From: Batkoa obscura
Taxonomy: Eukaryota; Entomophthoromycota; Entomophthoromycetes; Entomophthorales; Batkoaceae
Reading direction: 5' to 3'
Assembly: GCA_030770535.1 (NCBI GenBank)
Contig: JASVEC010000001.1
Location: 1,302,001-1,366,000 of the forward strand
DNA: 64,000 bases
The position numbers were made by a program, and so were the translations under genes. The notes beneath the pieces were generated by a model, which ran no database searches, was not told where the DNA came from, and saw nothing but the letters and a program-made list of their open reading frames with translations. Shown piece after piece: positions 33,762 through 45,499 of the stretch (its first letter is position 1; each line of letters begins with the position of its first letter).

Positions 33762-35217
33762 ATTTAATAAGTTTACTTTGATTATTATATATATCAAAAT
33801 TTAAATGGTTTTTCCTGCTATAAATTTATTAAGCTTAAAATTGCTTAGAAACACTCTCAAAAATTCAAATGCTAAAAAAAATAAAATATATTAATAATTT
33901 TAATAGTCATAGAATTAAAAATACTTATTATGTTTTAATAATTTTTGATTTTTATATTTTTATATTTTTATATTTTTATATTTTTATAACTGAAATCATT
34001 GTTAAAATTTTAAAAAATAAGATAAAAGTTTTTAATATAGATATCACTAGTATGAAATATAATATCTTTATATTTGTATACATATATATTAAACAAATGC
34101 GTTTGATATATAGATTATATTTAAATAATTATGAGCGGTTTACTATAAAAGGAGAATTAATTTTAAACATGCTACAATTCATATTAAAAAAGTTTGTGAT
34201 TAACTTTTTTAATATCCTCAGAAATTTTCTAAGGATCTCTATTTGTTATCATTAATAAAGGGTAAATCTCTCCTTTATTTTTTTACCCGCATTCTTATAA
34301 ATCATTTTTGCTTATATTTTGGTAAAATGCTATTATATTAAGTGAGATTAGCAGTAATTTTATATTGATCCAGTTTGAAATATATACTATTTCTAAAGAC
34401 TTATCTATTATGTTTATGTAATAAAAAGCTATATCCTTTATTGTCCTATCGAAGTTTAGTAATATACGATTTAACATTTAATATCTAAGATTTACTCTTT
34501 TATAATAAACTGAGGTATCACTAAGTTATATAATAAATATGATTTAATCGAAATAAATATAAATGAGTTCATTCTCATAAACTTAAAATGTTATTCTAAT
34601 TACTTTCCGAATGCTTGGCGATTCAATAAAAAGAAGCTTGTGACAAATATTAGAATCTATTTTAAATTTTACAAAATACTTAGTAAAACTAATAATAGTA
34701 CAAGTAGTGATATAAATAAGTTAAATAAATGAAGAACCAAATAGCTGCTTCTGGATAATAAATAATGCTCCAAATTAAAAAAAAAAAGGAGAACTAGAAT
34801 TTGATTTGTTTTGATTATTTATTTTTAGTAGTCAAAGAAGATGAAACATTATCTATTAATTAAACTGCTACCTAAACAGTTGTATTAGACTGATTTTTTC
34901 TCTCTTTTTTCTCTCAATTTGAAACTACCTCATTTTAATAAAAAAGCGAACTTTTATAGATAATTATTACAATATCCCGCTTAAAATAAGCATCAAGAAG
35001 TTAAAATGAAGCAAAGGATTTTAAATCCTAAGAACAAGATTTAAAATAAAACTCATTTTAATTTTAATTTTAATTAAATCCTATTCTTCTCTATTTTGTT
35101 GTCTATTTTATTCCTTAATTATTTCATATCTACAGGAACTAATATCCAAATTTTTACTATAAATTATAATAAACATTTACAAAGATCTATCCCTTGTTAC
35201 AACTAACACATAACAAA

Positions 35218-36168
35218 ATGAGTTTCCAATTAAAACTAATAACATTATTCAGTTTGATATCTATAATACAATGTTCAATGTTGGTAGCATTCTGGGGACA
35301 AAATTTAGGAGGGAACGAGAAGAATTTGGAAGATTATTGTAACGATAATGCGATTGATATAATAATCATCCAATATTTAAGCGATTTTGATGGTACCAAG
35401 ACGCCTAAATTAAATTTAAAGAGTAGCTGTAAAGGAACTTGGTGTCCAGGAGTTGGAGGAGGTATTCGTACATGTCAGTCCAAGGGTAAAAAAGTTTTAC
35501 TTTCTTTAGGTGGGCCCAAAGGGTTATATGGTGTTGGTTCCCCTGATCTTGCTAAAAAGTTGGCCCAACAAATAACCGATATCTTTTTCACTGGTGCTTC
35601 AAAAGATCAGTTATTAGGTGATGTTAAATTAGATGGTATTGATTTGAATATCCAAAATAGACAGGGCAGATTCTACTCCGATTTCGTTAATGAGTTACGT
35701 GACATTAGTAAACAGAATGATAAGAAAATTATCATTACAGGTACTGCAGGCTGTGATTTTGAAAACGATGATCTTAAAGACGCTTTACAAAATTCAACCT
35801 TTGATCTCATCAACGTTAAATTATATGATAATGACAAATGTGACTCGGACCCTAACGTAAACCTTGAAGCTTGGGATAACTATGCTAAAGACGCTCAAAC
35901 AAAACTTATCATGGCTGTTTCAGCATCAAGGCAAGCTGTTAAATCAGGTTATCTACCTTTGGAAAATGTTAAGGCTCGCTATACTAAATTTTTGAAAATA
36001 TACAACTCTTTATTTGGTATTGCAATTAATGATGCTAGTGTTGCATTTGCAGATGGAGAAAGTTTTGGAAAAGAAATTAGTACGCAAATTCATTCCAGTG
36101 CCTTCTTAACAAATCCTTCTATTGTAGGGATAAGTTTCCTTTTATTTAGTATATTCTTCCATTATTAA
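35218..36168 (+). CDS. GPI-type GH18 chitinase-like protein lacking catalytic acids
   Basis: 316 residues. The start at 35218 gives signal peptide MSFQLKLITLFSLISIIQCS, whereas the frame upstream begins with a non-ATG codon. The fold markers of class III (hevamine-like) GH18 are present: VAFWGQN at strand 1, KVLLSLGG at strand 3, DGIDLNIQ at strand 4, and VKLYDN. The family signature is DGxDxDxE. Here the second-last Asp is Asn144 and the proton donor Glu is Gln146, with codons AAT and CAA read directly. Hydrolysis is therefore not expected, and chitin or glucan binding (chi-lectin) is likely. A C-terminal hydrophobic tail (IVGISFLLFSIFFHY) suggests GPI anchoring to the wall. It converges with the gene at 36275. 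Confidence 0.85.
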   Translation: MSFQLKLITLFSLISIIQCSMLVAFWGQNLGGNEKNLEDYCNDNAIDIIIIQYLSDFDGTKTPKLNLKSSCKGTWCPGVGGGIRTCQSKGKKVLLSLGGPKGLYGVGSPDLAKKLAQQITDIFFTGASKDQLLGDVKLDGIDLNIQNRQGRFYSDFVNELRDISKQNDKKIIITGTAGCDFENDDLKDALQNSTFDLINVKLYDNDKCDSDPNVNLEAWDNYAKDAQTKLIMAVSASRQAVKSGYLPLENVKARYTKFLKIYNSLFGIAINDASVAFADGESFGKEISTQIHSSAFLTNPSIVGISFLLFSIFFHY

Positions 36169-36274
36169 TTTTTGACCGTAATTTTATTAATTATTAACAA
36201 TAAAGCCATTCTTTTTTTACTATCTTTACTTTCAAAATTCATTCTTATTGTAATATAAAGTAAAAATAGTTAAA

Positions 36275-36832
36275 TTATTCATCTTTTATAAACAAATTGA
36301 AACTTGGATCTGATAAACATTCTTTTTTCATTCTTTGAAGCAAAAGTTGAGATAGATTATCATTTCCTTTGTTATTATTTAACAATACCAAGTTATTTAA
36401 AATACAAATCTTTAATTCTCTTAACTCCTTGTTTCCTTTGATTATACTTAACACTGCTTGATAATTAGCTTCGGCCTCAATTAACTCATTATTTAGTTGT
36501 AGTAGATAAGCATAATAGCCGACATAAAATACTTTAAATTGAATTAATACTTCTTTATCTTGTTTATTAGTGTAATTGGGTATTGTATTATTTAAAGAGT
36601 TGATTAAAAGGACTAAATACCCTTTCTCTACTTGATTGTCGTTGACTTCAGCAAGATTCAAAACTAAATTGCAAATTAATAAACCCATCTTATTTTGTTG
36701 AAGTAAATTATTTATTGTAGAATTCCATGGTATTAATATTAACTTGAAATTGATTAGTATTGTTTCATTGATTGTGAATTCGCTACGTTGAATTTTTTCT
36801 ATCATGTGCTTTATATATTCGTTTAACTTCAT
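36275..36832 (-). CDS. Unrecognised alpha-helical protein
   Basis: 185 residues without signal peptide or transmembrane segment. The sequence is Leu/Asn/Lys-rich and predicted all-helical. A stretch at about 95-165 has a TPR-like rhythm (AYLLQLNNELIEAEANYQ), but no repeat matches well enough to name. It lies tail-to-tail with the GH18-like gene, 106 bases apart. An upstream exon cannot be excluded. The length, the ATG and the non-biased composition favour a real gene. The function is unknown. Confidence 0.55.
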   Translation of the reverse strand: MKLNEYIKHMIEKIQRSEFTINETILINFKLILIPWNSTINNLLQQNKMGLLICNLVLNLAEVNDNQVEKGYLVLLINSLNNTIPNYTNKQDKEVLIQFKVFYVGYYAYLLQLNNELIEAEANYQAVLSIIKGNKELRELKICILNNLVLLNNNKGNDNLSQLLLQRMKKECLSDPSFNLFIKDE

Positions 36833-38941
36833 TGCCTATTGTATTTGTGTCTTAATATCAAAAATCTATTGAGTTGATTTATAAAAAGTAGAATTTGAAA
36901 ATTGTTTGAATAAATTAAAATCAAGGTTCAACTTTTTTTCCATTCCTAAGTTGTTGCAAATTTGTAGATTAAGCAAGTATACCTTTTCCCTAAATTTTTA
37001 ACTCGCTTTCTGGAAGCTGAAGTTCACTTAAACTTTTTTATTTCACTACCAGAAAATTTTATTTCGCATTTTAAGCAAAAGTTAGCTTGAAAGTTAAATC
37101 TAAATCAGCGGATTTTTAAATGATTTTAGCTGTTATTAAATGTAAATTAAAAACTAAAACCTTTAGCTTCATAATGTTTTTAAGTACTCATAAATTATTA
37201 TTAATTAAAGATTAATGATACGCTTATAAATAAAATGTCCTCATACAGTGTACTAGTTTAACCTACATTATAAGGATGTTTTTAGTGTTTTTTGATAATT
37301 TTTAAAATTTGGACAAAGTATTAATGATGCTTTTTTAGATTTTGCAATTTAATAGCTAAGGGTGAAAATTGCAGTATTTCCAGAGAAAATACTGCCAAAA
37401 GTTGGCATAATTAAAATTGCTTTTGAAAATTTCAAATAATATTTTAAAACAAAAGTAAACAAAAAATTGTATGAAAATTTTATTTTTAATGTGGTATTAT
37501 AATTGTATTGCAATAGTAAGTGTTTTGTTTACTTTTATTTAATTTATTGTTTAAAACTTTTAAAACCAACTGTTTAAATCATGCCACCTTTTTGCTAGTA
37601 TTTTTAACTGAAAATGTTTGTATTACAACTTTAAATAGCCCTTTAAGCTCACTATGTTATAAAAAATCGCTATTACATAGTCTAAGAAAAACAATTATAG
37701 TAAATAAATTTAATAAGATTTGTTAAATTTGTTTCATAGCTTAAGTTAGTGCCTTTCATTTTTATATGAGCTTTAAATAAAAAACCAGAAAAGTTGAAAT
37801 ATATACTAACAAAGCAAATTCGGAAGTAGCATTATTTAATTTTTTAAAAGATGGTTAAACTTTATGATCTATAAAGTAATAGTTTATTTTTAGATTATTG
37901 AGAATAACAGGTTTAATAAATTACAAGATCATGATAAATTAAGCAATATTTATTATACATATAATTTGAATCTATATACGAACATTTTTAATGTTCAAAA
38001 CAAGTTGATATTTAATGAATTAAAATTAAGACTATAATTTTATTTTGGCTGATATAATCTGTTTTTATTAACATCTGAATTAAATTAACTTGCGTATATT
38101 AAAAAAGAATACTATGGGAAAAACTGCATTGTTGCTGACCCTTTAATTTATTGATTAGATTAGAATAGGTGGTTCTAAAATTTATTTAATTTTTTAGCAA
38201 ATCAATTCAAGTTGATAATTTTGATGACCAAAAGTTCAAAGTTCATTAAAAGGGTCACAATTTTAGCATCTTTAAAAAATAATAAATTACGTTAATTAAT
38301 TGGACACAAAGTGTTTTGGGCTATTTAAATATCTCAGTTTGGAATAAAATGACGTAAAATAAATACTAGACAACCCAATAAAGCAAATATAAAGATGAAA
38401 TAACTAAAACTCTCCCTAATTAGATATAAAATAGGTCATTTATTCTTTAACTGAATATATTACTCTTTTTTAAAAAATAGTACAATATAGCTATCTACTT
38501 GCGATCAAAGCTTATACAAAAAGTGCTATTATATTAAATTTATATAAGACAAAATATTAAGTTATTTCGGTTTCAGAATACCACTTTGATAAATTGAGCA
38601 GAATAATTGTGAGATTTGTCCGCAAATTATTATTGCATAAAGATTATTATTTAGGGTTTTTTCTTAATTTGGCCATTTGCAAAAAGGGGTTATTTTAATT
38701 GGCTTTAAACGAATAAATTGTAGTGGTTCGTGGTTAATGGAACAAATATAAGATTTGGCAAGAACCTACAAATATTAATTTATTATCTTTTTCTTAAACG
38801 ATAAGGATATCAAAATTGCACATACTTATATCCAAAACTTTCTTTTATAAATTAATTTTGTTTTTTAGTTAGTTAATTATATATAATTTGTTAATATTCA
38901 ATTGAGATTAAAAGTATTATTACTTATCATCCATAAACATC
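36833..38941. other. 2.1 kb intergenic region upstream of FKS
   Basis: AT-rich, with no gene or known repeat. The 68-codon frame at 37520-37726 looks like chance. It presumably contains the FKS promoter. Confidence 0.5.
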
Positions 38942-41900
38942 ATGAGTAGAAATCAACAAGGTTATCCTGCTCATAATTCTAATTCGGATGATCCATACTT
39001 ACAACATAGTAACAGTGACTCTATTAACCAGGGGTTATCTAGTCCATATTCAAACGAAGAGTATGAAGGGTATTCGGATTATGAACAAGAACAAGGCCGT
39101 CATTCTCCTTATCATTCCTCCAATTCTTCCAGTGAAAACTCACCACAATTTGCTCCCCCACCACCAGCTCTTGATCCACGTATGATTGGAGGCAATCAAA
39201 GTAGAGAATCTTATTATTCAGACTCGATTGCTCCATCTCAAGGTAGAGCTTCAGTTCTTTCAGATGGCAATAATGGGGGATTTAATGGGGTTGATATTTA
39301 TAGTTCTTTGGGAAACCCAAAGTTATCAGACTCCAGATATGCTGCCTATGCACCATCGACTGAGTCCTTATTAGCTTTAGTCGAAAGCAAACGTAATAAC
39401 TTTGCTTCTCAATCTGTTTCTTCATTCTCAAGAGCAAGCTCTTGGGTCTCTGAAGCTAATGGCAATACCGATTACTTTGATCTTCCTCCACATCGTTCTT
39501 TAGCTAAAGATTATCCTTGGCCTGCATGGAGTGTTGAAAATCAAGTACCAATTAGTAAAGAGGAAATATGGGATATCTTTGAAGATCTCTCCAATCGCTT
39601 TGGTTTTCAGAAATCTAGTGTAAAAAACCAATATGATGCTTTTCTTACCATGTTAGATTCTAGAGCTTCACGTATGACTCCATCTTTGGCTCTTCTTACT
39701 TTACATGCTGATTATATTGGTGGTAAAAATGCAAACTTCCGTAAGTGGTATTTTGCTACAGAATTTAATAAAGATGCCCCACTTAGCAATACGAAAGAAG
39801 GGTATGATAGTGAAGCCGATAACATTATGATGAATGACTCATTAGACGAATGGTGGCGCAACAAGATGAGTAAACTCAGCTCAGTAGAGCGTGTTCGTCA
39901 AATTGGTTTATACCTTTGTATTTGGGGTGAAGCATTAAATGTCCGTTATTTACCAGAGGTTATATGCTTTATTTATAAAGTTGCTTATGACTACTATTTA
40001 ACAACTGAGCATAGCCCTACACATTTCCCTGAGGGAACTTATTTAGATACTGTCATCACACCTATATATGAATTTACTAGAGATCAAACCTATGAAGTTG
40101 TTAATGGTCAGTTCCTTAAAAGAGAAAAGGATCATGCGCAAGTCGTTGGTTATGATGACATTAATGAAACTTTTTGGTCACGCGAGGGCATAGAAAGATT
40201 GGTCTTATCAGATAAAAAGACCAAGTTAATTTCATTAACCCCTGGAGATCGCTATTTAAAATTAACAGAAGTAAACTGGAAACAATCTATTAAGAAAACT
40301 TACTTTGAACGTCGTACATGGCTCCATATCATTACTAACTTTTCACGTGTTTGGGTCTTCCATTTTTCTGTCTTCTTTATGTTTTGGATAATGAATTCCC
40401 AATTTATTTTTACTACATATGAAGGTTACAGAGAATCTGCTAAAACTTCATCTGTACCACCAGGTAGCTACGGTGATGACTTTAGTCCTCATGTGCTATC
40501 TCTTGCTGGATGTGGTGGTGCAATAGCTGCCGGTATCGCTATGTGGGCAACTTTTTGTGAATTCTTTTTTGTTGAAAGGTCGATGAGAATTTATAAGATA
40601 CTGATTCGTCGATATTTACTATTATTTGTCATATTTCTCGTGAATCTTGCTCCTGCTGTTTACCTTTTCTATTTCGAAATAGACACCGATAGTAAATCAA
40701 AACCACCCAAAGTTAGTAGTAAAGTAAAGTCGTCATCCCAGCGTGATGTAGATCAATCAATGTTTAGTGTAACCCCATCCAAGTTAAAGAGGACCACTAT
40801 AGGCTATATTGTAGCAGGTGTACATCTTTTTATTGGTATTGTAACTATAGTTGTTCTTACAATAATTCCACCAGCAAATCTTTTTAATCGTATCCCAGCA
40901 CTTACTTTAAAAACAAGTTCCAAGCCAAATACAATCAATCGTGCATTTACAGCTGACTATGCTCCTCTTGCCTACAATAATCGTGCAACATCTATTGCTA
41001 TGTGGGCTTTAATTTTCTTAGCTAAACTTATTGAAAGTTACTTTTCTTTACTTTTGTCCTTTAAAGACGCATTCCGTACCCTTACTTATTTAAGAATGGA
41101 ACAATGTAATGAAGCTTTACTTGGTAGTAGTATTGGTCGTCAAGATTTATGTACATTGTTTATATATATTACTATGATATTTATGCTGCTTTTATTGTTG
41201 ATTATGTTTTTCTTGGATACTTATTTATGGTATGTTATTGTAACTTCCTTATTTAGTGTTGCAAACGCTTTCCAAATGGGTATATCGGTTCTTTCTCCCT
41301 GGAAAAATATTTTCGGAATGATGCCAAAACGCATATATACTAAAGTTTTAGCAACATCAAACATGGAAATCAAGCTTCGTCCTAAGATGCTTTGTTCCCA
41401 AGTATGGAATGCTGTAGTAATTTCGATGTATCGTGATCATCTCGTTTCGATTGATCATGTACAAAAACTTTTATACCAACAAGTTGCAAGTGACATTGAA
41501 GGAAAGAAGAAACTTAAACCCCCTACATTCTTTGTCGCACAAGAAGACGTTGGGTTAAACGCAGAGTTTTACCCACCTGGATCTGAAGCTGAACGTCGTG
41601 TTTCATTTTTTGCTTCAAGTTTATCAACTGTCATTCCAGAGCCATTGCCAGTAGAAAACATGCCAACTTTCACAGTATTTACTCCACATTACTCTGAAAA
41701 GATTCTTTTATCTCTCCGTGAAATTATTCGCGAAGATGATCAATTTACTCGTGTTACGTTATTAGAATATCTTAAATCACTCTATTCTGTTGAATGGGAT
41801 AATTTTGTTAAAGATTCAAAAGTTCTTGCAGAAGAAAATGCAATTATGTCTGATGAACCACCAACTTTCCAAGAAGATGAAAAGAGTGATGGTAAAATTA

Positions 41901-44764
41901 AAACTGAGGACTTACCATTTTATTGTATTGGTTTCAAATCTGCTGCACCTGAGTTTACTTTACGTACACGTATCTGGGCATCTCTTCGTACTCAAACTTT
42001 GTATCGTACAATTTCTGGTTTTATGAACTATTCAAAAGCACTTAAGCTATTACATCGTATTGAAAACCCTGAATTAGTTCATATTCTTGGTGGAAACTCA
42101 GATGCGCTTGAAACTGAGCTTAATTTAATGGCACGTAGAAAGTTTAACTTCCTTATATCTATGCAACGTTTTACAAAATTCAACAAAGAAGAAAAAGAAA
42201 ATGTTGAATTTTTAATGAAAACATATCCTGATCTACAAATTGCATATTTAGATGAAGTCCCTTCAGACAAAGAGGGTGAATCACCCAAAATATACAGTTG
42301 TTTAATTGATGGACATTGTGAACTTAATGAAGAAGGTAAAAGAATCCCAAGATACCGTGTAAGAATTCCTGGTAACCCTATTCTTGGTGATGGTAAATCA
42401 GACAATCAAAATCATTCAGTCATTTTCACCCGTGGTGAATACTTACAGGTTATTGATGCTAATCAGGACAATTACCTTGAAGAAGCTCTTAAGATCCGTA
42501 GTGTTTTAGCCGAATTTGAAGAATACCATCCTCCTCCACATTCGCCTTATTCTCCTCCATCACATCTTGATCAAGACTTAAAGCCTGTTGCGATTTTGGG
42601 TGCACGTGAATATATTTTCTCTGAGAATATTGGTATTCTTGGTGATATTGCTGCTGGTAAAGAAGCAACCTTTGGTACTTTAACTCATCGTATTTTATCA
42701 ACTGTTGGTGGTCGTTTACATTACGGACATCCTGATTTCCTTAATATGGTCTTTATGAATACAAGAGGTGGTCTTTCCAAAGCACAAAAAGGTCTTCATT
42801 TAAATGAAGATATTTATGCTGGTATGAATGCTTTCCAAAGAGGTGGAAGAGTTAAACATTGTGAGTATGTACAGTGTGGTAAAGGTCGTGATCTTGGTTT
42901 CTGCTCAGTACTTAACTTTACTACTAAGATTGGTACTGGTATGGGTGAACAACTTCTGTCAAGAGAATACTATTACTTATATACTCAGTTACCACTTGAT
43001 CGAATGCTTACTTTATTCTATGCTCATCCTGGGTTCCAAATTAACAATATTATGATTATGTTCTCAATTCAAATTTTTATGTTTGTCTTAGCATGTTATG
43101 GTGTCATAGCTTCTACCCAAAATATTTGTGCAACTAGTACAGTTGAGACTCCAAGTACTTTCGATTGTTTGAATGTAGCAGGTATTGGTGGTTGGATCAA
43201 TCGTACTATCCTTTCTGTCTTTTTAGTTTTGTTTATTACGTTTTTACCATTAATGATGCAAGTTTTATCTGAACAAGGGTTTATAAGGATGATTACGCGT
43301 TTATTAAAACAAGTTGGGTCTTTCGCACCTCTCTTTGAAATCTTCACAACTCAAATATACTCAAATGCTCTTCTCAGTAACATGAGTTTTGGTGGCGCTC
43401 GTTATATTGGTACAGGTCGTGGTTTTGCAACCACTCGTCAACCATTTGCTACTCTTTATTCTCGTTTTGCTTCATCAAGTCTCTATACTGGTATGCGTTG
43501 TTTCTTGCTCTTGTTTTTTGCTTGTCTGGCTGAAAATACATGGCAACCATCTTACCTTTATTTCTGGTTTACAGTCTGTGGTATGGTTTTGAGTCCATGG
43601 ATTTTCAATCCACATCAATTCTCATTAGCCGAATTCATTTTGGATTATCGTGCATTTATGCGTTGGATGTCAAAAGGTAACTCTCAAACAGCTAAAGACT
43701 CGTGGATTTCTCATTGTCGTTATGCACGTACCAGAATTACTGGTCAAAAACGTAAGAAACTCGGTGACAAAGAGCGTAAAATAGGTGGTCATGTTCCTAG
43801 AGCTAATCGACTTGTCATCTTTGCTAGTGAAGTTTTAATTCCTCTTTTGTCTGCTATTGTTGTAGTGTTGATTTATAATACTATGTCTTCATATGACCCT
43901 TCAGCAATATGGAAAGATTATGCAAACTCCAAAGGTTCATATTATGCCAAAGACTCTAAGAATACAGATCCATATGACAAACTCACGTTTCCACCCAATG
44001 CTCGCTCAAGTGGTATAATGAAAGCTGGAGTAATCGCTTTAGCTCCTATTGCCTTAAATGCTGGTATACTCGTTGTTTTATTCCCAATTTCCTTACTCTT
44101 AGGGCCAATCGCAACAGCTTGTTTCAAGAAGTTTGGTGGAGTAATCGCAGCCATTGCCCATGCTTGGTCCGTCCTTAATTTAATTATCTGTGCTCTTCTT
44201 CTTTATGTATTAGAGAACTTTAGTTTAGCTAGAACTTTACTTGGTCTTACAGCTGCAATGTTTATTCAACGATTTATTTTCGGATTTTTAATGTTCCTTT
44301 TCTTGACAAGAGAATTCGGTCATGATGGTGCTAACTGTGCTTGGTGGACCGGTAAATGGGCATCAGCTGGGTTAGGATGGATGGCAATTACCCAACCATT
44401 ACGTGAATTTGTATGTAAGATTATTGAAATGTCTCTCTTTGCCACTGATTTTATCATTGCTCACATCATCTTGATTTCACTTGCTCCATTCTGTTTGGTC
44501 CCATTGGCAGATAAATGGCACTCAATGATTCTTTTCTGGTTGAGTCCGTCACGTCAAATTCGACCACCAATCTTTTCAATTAGACAAAAAGCTATCCGCC
44601 GTCGTAGATGTATTTTATATGGAATCTTGTTTATCATTATTGCAGTCTTCCTCTTAGGAATTACTATTGCACCTACCGCTTTACAAACAAAAATCATTGG
44701 GATGGTTAACCGCAAGACTATTGTGGGCAATGTTTCATTCTTAAGTGATAAATTGAAGCTTTAA
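38942..44764 (+). CDS. FKS1: 1,3-beta-glucan synthase catalytic subunit
   Basis: A single intronless frame of 1940 residues, the usual length for fungal FKS proteins. It makes linear 1,3-beta-glucan from UDP-glucose at the plasma membrane, with Rho1 as regulator in known systems. Order: a disordered Ser/Asn/Pro-rich N terminus (1-180), the FKS1 dom1 region (about 200-400, with LYLCIWGEALNVRYLPE), a first group of membrane helices (about 460-790), the large cytosolic synthase domain (about 800-1370, with FTPHYSEKILLSL, RIWASLRTQTLYRT and LNEDIYAGM), and a second group of helices to the end. Echinocandin hotspot 1 is SLLLSFKDA (702-710) and hotspot 2 is GWINRTIL (1417-1424). Both differ from the Candida/Saccharomyces sequences. 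Third codon positions are less AT-rich than in neighbours, consistent with high expression. Confidence 0.95.
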   Translation: MSRNQQGYPAHNSNSDDPYLQHSNSDSINQGLSSPYSNEEYEGYSDYEQEQGRHSPYHSSNSSSENSPQFAPPPPALDPRMIGGNQSRESYYSDSIAPSQGRASVLSDGNNGGFNGVDIYSSLGNPKLSDSRYAAYAPSTESLLALVESKRNNFASQSVSSFSRASSWVSEANGNTDYFDLPPHRSLAKDYPWPAWSVENQVPISKEEIWDIFEDLSNRFGFQKSSVKNQYDAFLTMLDSRASRMTPSLALLTLHADYIGGKNANFRKWYFATEFNKDAPLSNTKEGYDSEADNIMMNDSLDEWWRNKMSKLSSVERVRQIGLYLCIWGEALNVRYLPEVICFIYKVAYDYYLTTEHSPTHFPEGTYLDTVITPIYEFTRDQTYEVVNGQFLKREKDHAQVVGYDDINETFWSREGIERLVLSDKKTKLISLTPGDRYLKLTEVNWKQSIKKTYFERRTWLHIITNFSRVWVFHFSVFFMFWIMNSQFIFTTYEGYRESAKTSSVPPGSYGDDFSPHVLSLAGCGGAIAAGIAMWATFCEFFFVERSMRIYKILIRRYLLLFVIFLVNLAPAVYLFYFEIDTDSKSKPPKVSSKVKSSSQRDVDQSMFSVTPSKLKRTTIGYIVAGVHLFIGIVTIVVLTIIPPANLFNRIPALTLKTSSKPNTINRAFTADYAPLAYNNRATSIAMWALIFLAKLIESYFSLLLSFKDAFRTLTYLRMEQCNEALLGSSIGRQDLCTLFIYITMIFMLLLLLIMFFLDTYLWYVIVTSLFSVANAFQMGISVLSPWKNIFGMMPKRIYTKVLATSNMEIKLRPKMLCSQVWNAVVISMYRDHLVSIDHVQKLLYQQVASDIEGKKKLKPPTFFVAQEDVGLNAEFYPPGSEAERRVSFFASSLSTVIPEPLPVENMPTFTVFTPHYSEKILLSLREIIREDDQFTRVTLLEYLKSLYSVEWDNFVKDSKVLAEENAIMSDEPPTFQEDEKSDGKIKTEDLPFYCIGFKSAAPEFTLRTRIWASLRTQTLYRTISGFMNYSKALKLLHRIENPELVHILGGNSDALETELNLMARRKFNFLISMQRFTKFNKEEKENVEFLMKTYPDLQIAYLDEVPSDKEGESPKIYSCLIDGHCELNEEGKRIPRYRVRIPGNPILGDGKSDNQNHSVIFTRGEYLQVIDANQDNYLEEALKIRSVLAEFEEYHPPPHSPYSPPSHLDQDLKPVAILGAREYIFSENIGILGDIAAGKEATFGTLTHRILSTVGGRLHYGHPDFLNMVFMNTRGGLSKAQKGLHLNEDIYAGMNAFQRGGRVKHCEYVQCGKGRDLGFCSVLNFTTKIGTGMGEQLLSREYYYLYTQLPLDRMLTLFYAHPGFQINNIMIMFSIQIFMFVLACYGVIASTQNICATSTVETPSTFDCLNVAGIGGWINRTILSVFLVLFITFLPLMMQVLSEQGFIRMITRLLKQVGSFAPLFEIFTTQIYSNALLSNMSFGGARYIGTGRGFATTRQPFATLYSRFASSSLYTGMRCFLLLFFACLAENTWQPSYLYFWFTVCGMVLSPWIFNPHQFSLAEFILDYRAFMRWMSKGNSQTAKDSWISHCRYARTRITGQKRKKLGDKERKIGGHVPRANRLVIFASEVLIPLLSAIVVVLIYNTMSSYDPSAIWKDYANSKGSYYAKDSKNTDPYDKLTFPPNARSSGIMKAGVIALAPIALNAGILVVLFPISLLLGPIATACFKKFGGVIAAIAHAWSVLNLIICALLLYVLENFSLARTLLGLTAAMFIQRFIFGFLMFLFLTREFGHDGANCAWWTGKWASAGLGWMAITQPLREFVCKIIEMSLFATDFIIAHIILISLAPFCLVPLADKWHSMILFWLSPSRQIRPPIFSIRQKAIRRRRCILYGILFIIIAVFLLGITIAPTALQTKIIGMVNRKTIVGNVSFLSDKLKL

Positions 44765-45499
44765 TTTTAAACTGTTCCGATTATTCTATATTAAATTAAT
44801 AAATAAAAATAATAACATAATAGTTTTTTGTATACAAAACTTGGTACATTACAAACTTTTGATAATTTTGATAATGTTTTAAATCTATTGTAAATTAAAT
44901 ACAATGTAATATAATTTACTTGTCACCATTTGTTAAGCTTTTTAAAACATACATAAGCTGTGATCTGCTATCAATAAAATTAGAGGTATGTTGAATACAT
45001 ACTACCAGGAAAAAATCCTTTCACAAAGCAATTTGCAACTCTCTAAGATTGAGCGACTTCAGCTGCTGTAAGGCTAAGCTATTTTGGCCTTTTTATACAA
45101 TTAACAGAAAGAATAGGGGGTAGGATATCAATAAAAGGCGAAATTTTCACAATAGCCAAAGAGGCAGTAGGTTTATGTATAAACAAATGGCAGTTGGTTA
45201 CTAGCTTCGAGATAAAGTTGAAGCCGAATATTAATCTGCTTGAAGGTTTTACAGAGTCGCTATAAAAGCAGGATTGTTGGTAGGCCAAAATAATTTATTA
45301 CTATATCAGCCTAAAAATTGATGTTTTGTTAGGCTTTATAAACCACATTTCAATAAAATTATTTCAACCTGGTTAAAAAGATAAAAATAAGATCAAAGTT
45401 ACTAAATTCTCGAGTATAAACTTCACTAATAAAATCGAGTTTTTAATCTAATATTGTTTTTTAAACTCACTTTTTTCATTTCCAAAACAAGAAACTTCA
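44765..45499. other. Intergenic region FKS1-DBP6
   Basis: It contains the 3' end of FKS and the helicase promoter. A 12-base inverted repeat (TATTTTGGCCT/AGGCCAAAATA) near 45090 and 45283 is noted but not strong enough for an element call. Confidence 0.5.

Larger units (their letters stand above)
32586..35217. other. Intergenic region with one MITE
   Basis: No supported gene. The 128-codon frame at 33869-34255 is Ile/Phe/Tyr-rich and looks like translated AT-rich DNA. One MITE copy (33638) sits in a perfect palindrome. Confidence 0.55.

Noticed and set aside
33869-34255. 128-codon frame rich in Ile, Phe and Tyr
   Set aside because: The composition is what AT-rich non-coding DNA gives when translated. 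There are no motifs and no neighbouring signals.
45079-45300. Inverted repeat with TATTTTGGCCT arms and a 69-codon frame between them
   Set aside because: The arms are only about 12 bases and there is no target duplication or second copy, so chance is likely.
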